NCBI RefSeq assembly: GCF_000003815.2
Contig: NC_049996.1
Span: 12,271,433-12,335,432 of the forward strand
Origin: Branchiostoma floridae
Taxonomy: Eukaryota > Chordata > Leptocardii > Amphioxiformes > Branchiostomatidae
DNA: 64,000 bases
Direction: 5' to 3'
Made by a program: the position numbers and the translations under genes. Below, piece by piece: positions 1 through 11,730 of the stretch. How positions within the stretch are numbered: the first letter of the stretch is position 1; the number at the start of each line of letters is the position of its first letter. The notes under the pieces were generated by a model. The model did not search any database. It worked only from the letters and a program-made list of their open reading frames with translations, and was not told the origin of the DNA.

Positions 1-925
1 CTTCTAGAGCAAACTGCTACTTATCCAACGTGGCCCGTGAATTTTTAAGATGAATCTAGATAGCGTATACCCTAAGGTATTCAATACAAGTGTAAAATCT
101 TACGGGCCGGATTTAACTAATGAACAATAGTTGTAGGCGACGATCATAGGCTAGCCGCCGATTCGTTATTAGACAAAACATAGCATCCCATTCAGACGCC
201 CATTCGAAGAAAGCAAAAAAATTCCTCATTTCGTTGAAAATCTTGAAAAAACTATCAATAACTGCTGAATATTGTCTATTACTACCCAATATATGGTTAT
301 ATAAACATAAGTAATAACAGAAAGTATTATGTCAACGATTAAACACAAATATCAGGCCCCATTGACGACCAAGGCTTCAGCCTGGTCTGAAATCGGAATC
401 TGTCACTTATTTAAACGTGGCCCGTGAGTTTTTAAGGCAAATTTAGAAAGCGCATACCCTAAGGTATTCAATACAAGTGTTAAATCTTACGAGACGGATT
501 TAATTAATGAACTACTGCTGTAGGCGACGATCCAGCCGCCGATTCAAAATTAGAGAAAACATAGCATTCTATTCAGACTCCCATTCGAAGAAACCAAACA
601 ATTCCTGCTCATTTCCTTTAAAAGCTAGAACGGATATCAAGAACTGCTGTTTATTGTCTATTACTATACTACCCAATGTATGTATATAGAAATATAGATA
701 ATACCAGAAAGTATTATATTAACGATTAAAGGGCCAGATTTAATTAATGATCTACAAGGGAATTAACCAATAGGAAACACGCAAGCAAAGGGGCGCTAAA
801 ATCGGCTTTCATACGGCTTCTAGAGCAAACTGCTACTTATCTAAACGTGGCCCGTGAACTTTTAAGAAGAATTGAGATAGCGTATATCATAACGTATTCA
901 ATTCAAGTGTCAAATCTTACGGCTC
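1..925. repeat. Three tandem copies of a ~400-bp repeat
   Basis: Three copies of the same block are visible. Each has a motif reading ACGTGGCCCGTGA followed by a TTTTTAAG stretch and a TATTCAATACAAGTGT stretch, beginning near 28, 415 and 844. The first two copies are long (they share the GTAGGCGACGATC block and a run of AT-rich sequence); the third stops after about 80 bases. Divergence between copies is substantial. No convincing protein is encoded; the small ORFs here have no family features. Confidence 0.75.
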
Positions 926-1000
926 ACTCCATCACCATTCCAGGTCCGGACTGGTCACAGCTCACTCCATCACCATTCCAGGTTCGGACTGGTCACAGCT
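920..1000. repeat. 38-bp direct tandem duplication
   Basis: The unit beginning GCTCACTCCATCACCATTCC and continuing through GGACTGGTCACA occurs twice back to back, with a partial third start. The two full copies differ at about one base (GGTCCGG versus GGTTCGG), so the duplication is recent. Confidence 0.8.
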
Positions 1001-1214
1001 CACTCACACCCTCTAGATCTGGACAACACACCAAAATGATCATCAGTGGGTGGAAAACACTAAATAGTTAACAAATCTAAACCATGAGATACCATGAGAT
1101 ACAGACAGAAATTATGTTTCAAGTGTTTGTATGAGTGAATCTAGAAATCTACTATTATGAAATGTTTTCTATTCTTTTACACTCAAACTTCTCTGTTCTT
1201 TTTTAATATTGATT

Positions 1215-2090
1215 TTACTGCATCAGTCAGCAGTCACCTAACTGTACAGACATTACAAGTTACACATCTGGCACAAATAGCACAAACGAAATGGTAGCTA
1301 AAATGTAGAATTCAGATTTTTCTAACCTTATGTTTCTCATCGGTCTTCAAATCCCCTGGTCTAGTCCAATCCAGTCTTGTCAGGTTCAAACAGGAGTCCT
1401 CATTACTGCATCAGTCAGCAGACACCTAACTACATGTATACAGACATTACATGTTACACATTTGTCACAAATAGCACAATGGAAATGGTAGGTAAAATGC
1501 AGAAATTCCTTAAATTTTTCTAACCTGTGTATGCTGTTGTCTCACTCTTTGAATTCCCTGGTCTGGTCCAATCTAGTCTTGTCCAGTTAACACAGGAGTC
1601 TTCTCTACTGCATCTCAGCAGCCACCTAACTATAAAGACATTGTAAGTTACACATTTGTCAGTAGCACAAAAAAATGGTAGATAAAATGAGGAATTATGA
1701 TTTTTCTAACCTTAAAATATGTTACTCTTTGGTCTTCAAATCCCCTGGTCTGGTCCAATCCAGTCTTGTCAGGTTCAGACAGGAGTCCTCACTACTGCAT
1801 CAGTCAGCAGACACCTAACTATACAGACATTACAAGTTACACATTTGTCACAAATAGCACAAAAAAATGGTAGATAAAATGAAGAATTATGATTTTTCTA
1901 ACCTCTTTGGTCTTCAAATCCCCTGGTCTGGTCCAATCCAGTCTTGTCAGGTTCAGACAGGAGTCCTCACCACTGCATCAGTCAGCAGACACCTTAGTAA
2001 ACTATACAGACATTACAAGTTACTAACTTGTCTCAAAGTCGGCAAATATTTGGTAGGAAAAAGAAACATTTCAAATTTTCTCACCTGATG
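1215..2090. repeat. ~180-200 bp tandem satellite, about five copies
   Basis: The phrase CCCTGGTCTGGTCCAATC recurs near 1353, 1557, 1741 and 1919, and the phrase CTGCATCAGTCAGCAG near 1218, 1407, 1796 and 1975, giving spacings of roughly 178-205 bases. Each unit also carries ACAGACATTACAAGTTACAC and an AAATGGTAG(A/G)TAAAATG segment. The last two units are the most alike, which suggests expansion from the 3' side. No coding signal. Confidence 0.85.
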
Positions 2091-2299
2091 CCTTTGTCTG
2101 TTAAAATGTCATTACATGTCTAACTAACTTTGTAGAGATCGGATGATCAATATCTGCACAACTGTCCATCATCGATCAAGACACAGCTGCTGGTCTGACC
2201 ATGGTCTGATCTAGTCATTAGTCAGTAAAAGTCATCAGCAACCACCTAGCTATAGAATTAACAGAACCAGTCATATCTCAGTTATCACATCATCAACTG

Positions 2300-2590
2300 T
2301 ATGGTGATTTCTGTATCTGTATCTGTATCTATATAGCCGGTATAACCGCCGTTCGGCGTAACGCACCAGCTTCGCAGGCACGCGGGGCGGCAGCAGCTGG
2401 TTATATTACACCGAACAACCTGTCACACCTAACTTTAGCACATCTATCTGCAAGCGTTCTTTAAAGCTATCCAGAGAAGATGCCCCTACTGTGCTTGGTG
2501 ATAACAAATTCCAGTCTACGATTTTATTATATCCTACCACCTGCAGCTACATGTTCCGGGCTCCACACTTCGATTCAAATGATTTGAACT
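2300..2590 (-). mobile_element. 3' end of a non-LTR (LINE) retrotransposon, antisense
   Basis: Read on the minus strand this encodes a decayed reverse-transcriptase tail: residues read WNLLSPSTVGASSLDSFKER and then run to a stop. The W-N-x-L-(S/P)-x-x-x-V-x-A-x-S-L-x-x-F-K pattern is the usual end of CR1/L2-type ORF2 proteins. It is followed by a 3' UTR and a (GATACA)n-like tail, seen on the plus strand as repeated GTATCT at 2309-2332. The copy is 5'-truncated and has an internal stop. Related 3' ends occur near 31690-31820 (+) and 51370-51445 (-). Confidence 0.75.
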
Positions 2591-3557
2591 CACTTGCGTG
2601 CGGTCTGCCTGAGTAGTTTTGATTGAAGCAATTTCTGTCCAGCATAATCTGGATCATCTGTGTTATAGGACCCTGCATGGGGAAGTTTTTGATACCTTCT
2701 TCAGTTCACAGACGACAGTGGATGCTGTTATTAATTATAATTGTGTCTCAAAGATTACAGCATGGAACAATTTTATCATTGTCAACTTATTTTTCAGCCT
2801 TAGAATTGCTTTCATCTTTAAAGCAGCTAACTCCAAAGAACTAGACTTATTAGTTTGGATTTGCTGTTTTTTTATTCATAAATGCATAATATATGTATCC
2901 ATTGCACCACACAAGGTCTTTGCCCCATGTACACTGAATATTAGAGTTGTTTGAGGTCATTTGAGGTTACAGACACATCTTTGTCTACAATATCTCACTT
3001 GTCTAATTTTCACATCAAAGTATCGCAGGTTTGAAAGTCCAAAGGCACAATACATGACGTACACATGATGTACACATTATGTACCATTTATAACGGGTGA
3101 CCGGAAATCAAATATTGTTGCATGAACCATACAAATCATTGAGCCCACAGTAATATGTGAACTACCAGTAATACCCATTGAGACACTTGGAGGTGATGGT
3201 TTTCATCCAAAAGTTCATTCAACCATCCTGGAAGAATCACTTTGATTTTTTTAAAGAGAAGCCACAAAGACATATCCCAGTTTCCCACATTCACAGGAGT
3301 TGTAGAAAATTGGGGCTTTTTGTCTTCCTCTGCTTCTAAAAAAGAATTCAAACCCAACCCGTGCAGAAATAGTCAACACAAGATGTTGATCACTTTTCAT
3401 TGTCACATGTATGTTCCCTAATATAGTATGTTTCTACAATGTACTTGCAATTAGCCGCCGGGCATGAACTTGCAAATAAACTTTCGTTATTATTATTGTT
3501 GTTTCATCACAAAGGAAATTAGCAAAGAGATCTCTCACTAAAATTCATATTACACGT
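2591..3557. other. Intergenic, no gene recognised
   Basis: The two overlapping ORFs near 2619-2954 have no recognisable domain and no plausible splice partners. The part just after 2591 may be an older continuation of the antisense LINE. Nothing else stands out. Confidence 0.5.
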
Positions 3558-3703
3558 GTATACAGGCTTTTCAGCTTCGCCATGTTGGATTACAGTGTCC
3601 GTATAACACAAAAAATGGCATTGCTTAGTTCAATTACCCAGCAATATGGACACTGAGGGATTTAAATTATAATTACTATGACGCCAATGAAAAGCCTGTA
3701 TAT
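3558..3703. mobile_element. Small foldback (MITE-like) element
   Basis: The left end TATACAGGCTTTTCA is mirrored by TGAAAAGCCTGTATA at the right end, about 130 bases away. Inside, ACAGTGTCCGTAT and ATATGGACACTGA also pair, so much of the element can fold on itself. It has no coding capacity. Confidence 0.7.
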
Positions 3704-4912
3704 GAATTCATTATCTCCTCTTTCCACGCCGCCTGCCTTAATTTGTTTACCCGAGGTTTTGGCGGGAATATCCAAAGAATTTCACTCTGCACACTTGCGC
3801 ATTCCAACGGGTGTTTATCAACCACATGGAGACAAACAAAAGACAGCATCATTTTTGCAAATATGAACTCAAAATGTTCTATAATAGACAAATAACGAAA
3901 TGCTCTTACATTCAATACTCTACAAGCACCCCACACATGGAAATGTTTTTATAAACGGGACAAAATCGACTCTTTCAAAGAATGTTTGAATAACGAATGG
4001 CCGCTCGGAACTTACAGAACTACACAAAGTTTATTGAACATTATAACTAGACGTGTTCTTCATAGTTGTTTAGTAGCTGCTACGGAATTATAAGAGGGAA
4101 ATAAGTTTGTTGGTTTACCTGTAAGAACAAGCGATGTCGTCTCCAAACACCGCACACCTCTTCCAAACTGCCTCGCCATTTTCTTGCCCTCTTCAAATTC
4201 CTCAAGTCACTGGTCAGCAAACCCGCATTTTCTCCTCAAAACATCCAGAGAGCGGCTTGAATCCACCGTGAAAACTTCCCAACGTTCTGCTGCACACTTT
4301 GGGTAAATATTGTACCGACAAAAACTCATAGAAGTACCCGAAAGGTTGTAAAAAAAAATTGCCTAGGTATCGTATGGAAGCGCCATTTTGGACCAGTCGT
4401 CCAAACATGTTCTTTTACACAGGTGTTGAAAACGGCCTGTCTGATTGGTCTAAAGCTACTAATCTAATTAGAAACAACTTAAATCTCACACAAGACTTTT
4501 TTAAACAACCTAGAAATACAGCTACAGAGTGACTAAAACATTACTTTTGCCGACAATGTTTTCGCGGTAAAACCACACGCCTTAACAGAAATTTTTGCTC
4601 GATTTCTGGTATTACTGTACATCCATTCACTTTGCGGAAATTAATTTCATAGAAGCAATTCAATAGAACACAATGAAAGCGCATCTTCGATATGTCATGA
4701 GCTGGTTTTAGCATAGTCTGATTAAATCGCACTTATAGAAGCCCGTCCACCATCCGCCGCCCCCTGCGGGAGGGGCCAGATACAGCCCTTATAGCGGAGT
4801 TTGTGTTACACAGACTAGCGGTGGGGAGCAAACTGAAAATATGAAATCATCACAAACATGTCAAAATGTACTTGAATCTGTAAGTAACCGTATATGAATT
4901 CAACATCATACA
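3704..4912. other. Intergenic with decayed coding-like fragments
   Basis: Two stretches (about 3860-4080 and 4405-4530) translate on the plus strand into protein-like runs broken by stops, separated by unrelated sequence. They may be pieces of one old transposon protein interrupted by a later insertion. I cannot name a family. The intervening sequence shows no clear structure. Confidence 0.35.
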
Positions 4913-5280
4913 AACACAGGCAAACACACCTGTCCTTGATGCTGAACACCATTCACACACAGGTAAACATGCCTGTCCTTGGTGCTGAACACCATCCACA
5001 TACAGTCAAACATGCCTGTCCTTGGTGCTGAGCACCATCCACATACAGGTTAACATGCTTGTCCTTGGTGCTGAGCACCATCCACATACAGGTTAAGATG
5101 TCTGTCCTTGGTGCTGAACACCATCCACATACAGTCAAACATGCCTGTCCTTGGTGCTGAGCACCATCCACATACAGGTTAACATGCTTGTCCTTGGTGC
5201 TGAGCACCATCCACATACAGGTTAAGATGCCTGTCCTTGGTGCTGAACAACTCCAAATACAGGCAAACATGTCTGTCCAT
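4913..5280. repeat. 43-bp minisatellite with higher-order 129-bp period
   Basis: About eight and a half units of 43 bases share the core CTGTCCTTGGTGCTGA and CACCATCCACATACAG. Variants at the unit start fall in the order A-B-C-A-B-C between about 5003 and 5261 (CAGTCAAACATGCC, CAGGTTAACATGCTT, CAGGTTAAGATG), so a three-unit block was duplicated as a whole. Many units contain GGTGCTGAGCACC, a 6-bp stem around one base. A 105-aa ORF on the minus strand is only the translated repeat. Confidence 0.9.
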
Positions 5281-5334
5281 GGGCTTGTGTGATTAGCAGC
5301 GCTACTTTAGGGCACCATAAGTGCACAACCTCCT

Positions 5335-5430
5335 TACACAATCTCTCGCTGGCAGAGTTTATGGCAACCTACCCGGGGTGGTAACTGTCGGGCCGGCCGC
5401 TAGGAGCGCGAATTTAGTCAGGCTAACCGC
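5335..5430 (+). repeat. Dispersed repeat end, copy 1
   Basis: This segment, with CGCTAGGAGCGCGA near its centre and flanked by a CTCTCGCTGGC motif, recurs in reverse orientation at about 45410-45515 in this window. Both copies carry the same motifs in the same order and differ between them. It is likely part of a transposable-element end; no TIR partner was found nearby. Confidence 0.6.
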
Positions 5431-6707
5431 CATATATCGTCGTCTTCTTCGGAAATGGCGGGTCCATGGCGCAATGCACTATTGGTAACACCACAGCGGA
5501 TCACTGACTGTAGGATTTTGGCGCCAAAACTAGAAATTTTCTCCTTACCAAATTTAGGCGATGCAATAAGGTAGATGCAACATATCGTGTAAAGAAATTA
5601 CCAATACCTCAAGAAAACCGCTACACAAGTTTATACGCAAACGGCGTCATCACAATATACGTCAAGTGTCAACAAAGCCCGGTCAAAGGGGCATTAGTCT
5701 AAAGTTACCTTTGACACACACTCGGCCACTCTTTGTTACACATGTATTAAATCAATTTTTGGATCAGCGTTTCCTTTTCTGCCTTTTCTTTGTCTGACCA
5801 CAGAAGATATCAGGTTATCAATATCAGTGAATTCTGAATTAGGTCGGAAAATGTCAGACGACAGACAGAGAGCGGTCAGAGACCCTCCGACCCTCACCGT
5901 CAGCAAGAGCGCGCGTTATTGTTTTACCAAAGTACACAGTTTGTTGACTTGTACCTTCAGCCCTTCAGTGTTTGTTTTTTCATAGCGGGAAACAAACACG
6001 GTTACGTCATTATCAGACGACAGAAGCAGTCAGTCACCGGCCAATGCCCCTACCTTACCTATACGTGACCAAAAAACGCACATTATTGAATATTGTTCAC
6101 ACAAAGGACGAAGCTTACACAAACGTACGTTTCTTTGTCCTTGAATAAACTGTAACATTAGTTGAAATTCTCCAAGTCTCGGGCTGATAACAGAACATTT
6201 GTTTGGCGAATGTCTCAAACCTTGTAACCGGCCAACTTGTCACAATAAATTGTTTTCAACGACACCGGGTAAAGTTAATCTACGCCGAGGACGACCGAGA
6301 AGCCGTTCACTTGTAATTTGTTATAATCTTTTTTTACTTCATAGTCTCCATTTGAAAAAATCACAGTCGCCAGAATCTTCGACTGATATCGCCCAGTCCT
6401 CTTAAACTATCTGTGCAAATTGCTCTGGACACGGGAATATTTTTGTACGTGTGTATGTGACATAAGCAATTGGTGAAAGGTTGTTGGAAGTCGATATTGT
6501 CTCCCGTCCCAGTTTATGCACATATAGATGGCCTATTCAATCTTTTTAAAAAGTAACTGTTTCTAATCTTTTGATCTATCTTATTTCTTTACAACTAAAT
6601 CATTTTTATATCTTTGATACTGAGGTTTTTACTGAGGATGATGTGAAACACAAGTTTATTTTTACTTTAAAGGACGAAGGTAACTTAACTGGGTCAGTTT
6701 TCTCCCG
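5431..6707. other. Upstream region of the carotenoid oxygenase gene
   Basis: No convincing exon or repeat is seen in this stretch. The ORFs at 6030-6218 and 6199-6405 have no family features and poor splice context. It presumably holds the promoter and 5' UTR of the gene starting at 6708, but I see no clear core promoter motif. Confidence 0.4.
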
Positions 6708-9700
6708 ATGTCTGGAGCAGTCATGGCGTTAAACACGGTCGGTGCGTGTGTGGTTCTCTTCGCGACGCTTTCAGTGAGCGCAGCGAAGCCTGAAGGAGTA
6801 CTGACTCTCTTCCAGACCAACACAGAGGAGGTTCAACACGTCCCCATGAAGTATGACTCCAAAAACACCGTCCCGAAATGGCTGGAGGGGACACTGGTGA
6901 GGGACAGAATGTTACCTTGGGAAACAAGCTGTTTTGTTGAGTCACATCCATGCTGTATAAAGTCTAGAAAAGTCATTTAAGAACGTGCTATATATGTTTA
7001 TAACTGTTACGATGTGTTGCAAAATACATGTATCTGCGCAAACCACATGCCATTGAATTCCTATGTACGCAGTAGTTTAACCATAAACACAGAAAAGGTC
7101 AGAAACTTAGATTTGATCAATCATATTTCAGATATTGCTATTGCATTGTAGTGAACATCATTAAAATGTTAGAAATTGGCCTTAATGATTATATTTTGTA
7201 TGTGTTGTTATGATCGTACATTCATGGGTTGAGCACTAGGGCTGCTTATGTGGGTCGCGAAACATAGGGCGGAAATTTTCATTGATCGTATATCCGTTGT
7301 GGTAATTAAATAAATGACTGGTATGTTTTCTTAAAAAATGATACCTAAATTTTTATGATTAGGCTATGGTGAAATGAGTACCATGACTGATTTTGTGAGT
7401 GGATCTCCCAAAAAGTGTAGAAATTCCACCGCTAACCTTTAATACGCAATGCATTATCAGGTGAACTTTGGCACTTATGTTTTGTGACGCACTTACATAA
7501 CCAGCTCTGGCCTTTTAATGTAGGATCATAACAAATATGGTGTCATTCTTAAAGTTGATGATAACGCTTTCCAGTATATATGCATGATATTATATATAAG
7601 TTTATTTGCAAAATCATGCCCGAAGGCTAATTGCACAAGAACTAAGAGAGGTAGATAGTGTGATACATAAAGCTATTGTCTAATTAACTACTAGTAACGT
7701 TATATGATACAATGAATAATCATGATTGTCGGGTTTGACTTCTTCTTTGAAGGCAGTGGTTAATGAACTGTCCCACATTCTGTATGATGGTGGGATTTTG
7801 TGCTTTTAGTAGAAATATAGTCTTTTGGTGATATCTCAGGTGGTAAAAGCTTGGTGAAATTGTGGCAACTGTTTGAAATAATGTGTTTCTTTCGGTTTCA
7901 TAGTGGGTACATGTAATATATAAAGTAGTAGAGACATATGATTGATCAAATTTACCGAACATTATGTGCTGAGATGAGTAGAAATGGCGATCGAGTATTC
8001 CAGAAGAGAGTACTTGAATGACAATGTGTTGCAGTAATGTTCTTGTCCCAATTGTAACAGAAGAAAGTATGACCGGGCTGTTGATTTCCTTGTCCTGAAG
8101 GTTCGGAATGCCCCTGCGCTGTTCGAACTAGGCGGCCGCTCCGCTATCCACGTGTTTGACGGTTTTGCCAAGCTCCACAGCGTGGAGATCGGGCCGCACC
8201 TGGTCAACTTCTCCGCCGCCTTTCTGGACTCCAGCGCCTACACAAGGTTTGTTATGTAGCTTCTGTCACTTAGGACCTTCCTACAACTTACTCCCGACCT
8301 CTCCCCAACCAGGGTTGGTGCTGGGTCGGGAGTAGCCTGGAATCCATCCTGATCTAGCTACAGTTCGTTCAAATTTGATTATATATATGAGCAGATCTCG
8401 CCGAACAACTCTCAATCATAGGTAACCTTGCTCACAACTAACTCCCAACCATGATCTGGAGAAGGTCAGGAGGCCAAGGGTCGGACTGGGTTTACAGTCA
8501 CGAGGCCATAACGGAATCAGTTTTGAGTTTTCCGTGTTGCATTGTTTTATCCAACCCCTCAACGTTTGTCCCACATACAGGGTGGACCAAAAGTACAGAA
8601 TACGTATTGTAATAACTTTTGGCAACGCTCTCAGGGAGCGAGCCTTATTCATAGATCTACAGTGTTAGGATGTTCCCAATTCTTCTGGCTTAGAGGTACA
8701 CGTACGTCGCGTTGGACGGTGGAGACCCTATATGGATTTTTTATGCTTGCGCCTATGGGAAAATTCGATGGACCGCCGAAAAGCGGTCGTGGTGGTTGGT
8801 ACACAGATTTGACTGTATCGGCCATACATTCTGGGGACCTGATCAGTTAGAGAACTACTAGATAGTCAGGCTTCCTATTGACAAATCTCTTGTTGACAAA
8901 CAAATGCGTATTTTTCCAATTCCTTCTTTCCTAGATCTAAGAAAGCCAACCTTTACGCGCCCGCCATCACGTTCTTCGGCGTCGACCCCCCGTTCAGCGA
9001 GTTGGAGAGACTTGACGCCTTCAGGTATCCTTACGACAACACCGACGTCAACGTCTGGAAGTACGGGCACGGGGAGGACAGCGTCTACGCCGCCTTAACT
9101 GACGGCTGGGTGTACGCCAAGTTTGACTCGGACACGCTAGCGACTATAGGAGTGTCTATTCCTAGCGTTAGCGGGATAAAGATGGGTCATGTGGTTCAGT
9201 CCTGCGCCCACCCTATAGTCGAACCCGGTACAACTCACAACATTAACTACATACAGATCCCTGGTATGATACCAGGGCAGAAACAGGATCATTATGTGCT
9301 AAGGATTAAGGATCTAGACACGTACGAAGTCTTAGCTAGCTTTCAGACAGATAGAGCATCCTATATGCACAGCTTTGCCCTGACTGAGAACTACGCCATA
9401 TTTTTCGCCCAGCCTGCCTATTTCGACATGATAAAGATAGTGGAGACGGCTATGGTGTCAATAGACTGGGTCCCTGAAGACAAGACAACCATTATTCTGG
9501 CTAACATTAAAACAGGGGAGACACATGTACAGCGGTTGCAAACAGACGCCATTTTCTTCACGCATCACGTGAACGCGTACGAAACGGCAGACGGTACGAT
9601 TGTTGCCGATGTGGTTCAGTTTGAGGAAGGTTTTGCAATTTTTGCCGACTTTAAGCTCCCCCAGTTGCGTAACATAACCAGCCTTCATGGCAAATCAGCT

Positions 9701-10180
9701 AAGTCTAGGCTCTACCGTTACACCATTGACCTAGCCAATAAGACCGTACAGACCAAAACCTTCCGAAGCAAATCCCCTATGGAAGATTTTCTACACAAGA
9801 TTGAATTTCCAATTATCAACGAAAATTACCGAACCAAACATTACTGCTACGTGTACGGTGTCATTCTCGATTTTTCTCCCTCAAGCCCACTCAATGGTTC
9901 ATTCGCCTTGGTGAAAAAGGACCTGTGTACCCCTGGTAATGATCTGTATTGGTACCACCCGAACCATTACGTCAGCGAGCCGAGTTTTGTCGCCGATCCC
10001 GACGGGAAAGCCGAAGATGACGGCGTTCTTCTGTCGGCTGTTTTCGACGCCGAACTGGGCAAAAGCTATCTTCTCATTCTTGATTGTAAAACGATGAAGG
10101 CCATTAACACTGCCTACATGCCTACCTACATCCCGTTTGGTTTCCACGGGAGGTTCTTTGGTAAGGATTGGCCAGTGTAA
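6708..10180 (+). CDS. Carotenoid oxygenase (BCO/RPE65 family), 3 exons
   Basis: Exons 6708-6896, 8101-8246 and 8935-10180 join in frame to about 526 residues, close to the usual 530-550 of animal beta-carotene oxygenases and RPE65. The enzymes cleave or isomerise carotenoids or retinoids at a non-haem iron held by four histidines. All four are present in the expected contexts: AHPIVEP, YMHSFALTENY, FFTHHVNAYE and the terminal PFGFHG. The exon 1/2 joint gives TLVRNAPALFELG, the family's N-terminal LxRNxPxxFE motif. Exon 1 encodes a hydrophobic leader (ALNTVGACVVLFATLSVSAA), unusual because vertebrate members are cytosolic or membrane-associated. A second ATG at 6723 has better context (G at -3 and +4) and would start directly on the leader. 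Which carotenoid is used cannot be told. The stop codon coincides with the start of an inverted-repeat element. Confidence 0.93.
8262..8345 (-). mobile_element. MITE-like fragment in carotenoid oxygenase intron 2
   Basis: Read on the minus strand, this has GGCTACTCCC, a GGTTGGGGAG core and GTCGGGAGTAAG, the same order as in the elements near 43100-43200 and 44440-44540 (+). It sits between exons 2 and 3 and lacks coding capacity. A weaker related piece follows near 8430-8480. Confidence 0.55.
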
Positions 10181-10620
10181 GGGCGCGGTCACATAAGTCG
10201 TACGATCGTCGTACGGTCATTCACTTCGGGCATTTTGGAGGACAAAAATGTACGTCTCCTGCAAAGTTCAACTGTCTTGGTACACAAAATGTTGTTTTGG
10301 ATCCATGTCGGTGGTTGGTTGGTTCTGTGACGGCCTGCTTGAAAATCCTATTGCATCAAAATCGTGCGACGATCGCACGACCTAATATAAAACTTAAGTT
10401 CACTTTACGACGCGCTCTCATTTGTCGTAGGACGTTGTACGATTGTGATGTCGTAGAATCATCTATCAGGCTGTGCTAAAACTAACCACCGATTCGGATC
10501 TAGCTAGTCCGTAACAAGACAACTCAATTTTATATGACTCATACAGGACAATCACAAGAATATCAATGCCCTCAGTTTGCAACCGTACGACGATCGTGCG
10601 ACGAATATGACCGGGCCCTT
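10179..10620. mobile_element. Terminal-inverted-repeat element abutting the stop codon
   Basis: The left end reads AAGGGCGCGGTCACATAAG then TCGTACGATCGTCGTACGG; the right end is its complement with a few changes (AAGGGCCCGGTCATATTCG on the minus strand). The ~40-bp ends enclose about 360 bases with further CGTACGATC-type palindromes and no transposase. The left end overlaps the TAA stop of the preceding gene, so the element forms the start of its 3' UTR. Confidence 0.85.
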
Positions 10621-11730
10621 GGTTAAGTTGTAACAGAAGAAAAGAATATGGACAAAATATTCCCAAATCAAATGAACTCAGGGGACCGATAAGACATGGA
10701 CTATGTAGACAGGTGGTCACTATACTGGCAGGACTCTTAATGCTTATGTCAATGAGGAAATTGTCTTTAGAACAACCAAAAAGTGCATGTTCAGATTGTA
10801 AGGTGGTCGTTACATAGAGGTGGTCAATTGTACAGGCTACATGCCCAATAGAACGCATCTATTGTAGCAATCAGAAAACCGGTTACTTAAATATGCAAAT
10901 AGTGATTATGTCAAAGGCCAACCACTGAACTTGTTGTAGCTATTAAAAACACGACTGAAGTCCACGACCTTCGTAACTATACAAACAATCCACACGTGCG
11001 TTCTGATTATGTTACTCAAATGGCTCTGTAACCCTAGCTTGAGTACCATCCTCCGTGTGGTCATCTTGAAATCAACTCAATTGCTCATAAAAATCTGAAC
11101 AACAAATTGAGATATCTCAATCTCAAGAGGATATATTCTTGTACCTTTGTGCCAAATTTCAACTCAGTTATGAGCCTGTTATAAAAGCAGTGGCATTTTT
11201 GAACCGGCCTCGTAGATCAGAACACAGAACATGACCAATTGTGCGATCCACTGTCAACACTTTATATTTCCACCAAAAACGATTTGTGTGGAGAGCTTCA
11301 TTCTGTACTTGTTTTACTTGCTAATAGAAATACGAATACACCCTCGCATCATGTCTGTTATGTTTACAATATAATTGTAGCGATCAGAACAGAGGCGTTA
11401 GTTAAGCTGCAGAAGACTCGGCGCCATATCTTAGATAATGTCTATTTTTAGGCCCTGAAAGAAGTATTGTACGGACTCAATTATCATCATCATAAATCAT
11501 CAATTAATCTAACTAAAGAAATCTGATTAATTTACATGTGTACCGGGTAACATGTTTATAACAGTTGAAAACTATAGGTACTAGGGTACGATGTACCGGT
11601 TCAAAACCATTTTTCTTGTTGGACAGTTTCAGAAAAACTGGACCTGAAAAAATCAGCGGACCGGGTGTTGGACCGATTCGAAAATGAACAGATTATATCG
11701 GCAGGCGTACTTCACTGCTTGTTTTAGGGC
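10621..11730. other. Intergenic, no gene recognised
   Basis: No exon-like segment or named repeat was found. It may contain the true 3' end of the carotenoid oxygenase transcript, but I see no unambiguous polyadenylation site. Confidence 0.4.

Noticed and set aside
2619-2954. 111-aa ORF on the plus strand
   Set aside because: No domain, no splice context, low-complexity hydrophobic composition; lies beside an antisense LINE fragment.
4913-5280. CRISPR-like regular repeat array
   Set aside because: Units are directly adjacent with no unique spacers, the genome is animal, and the pattern is a minisatellite.
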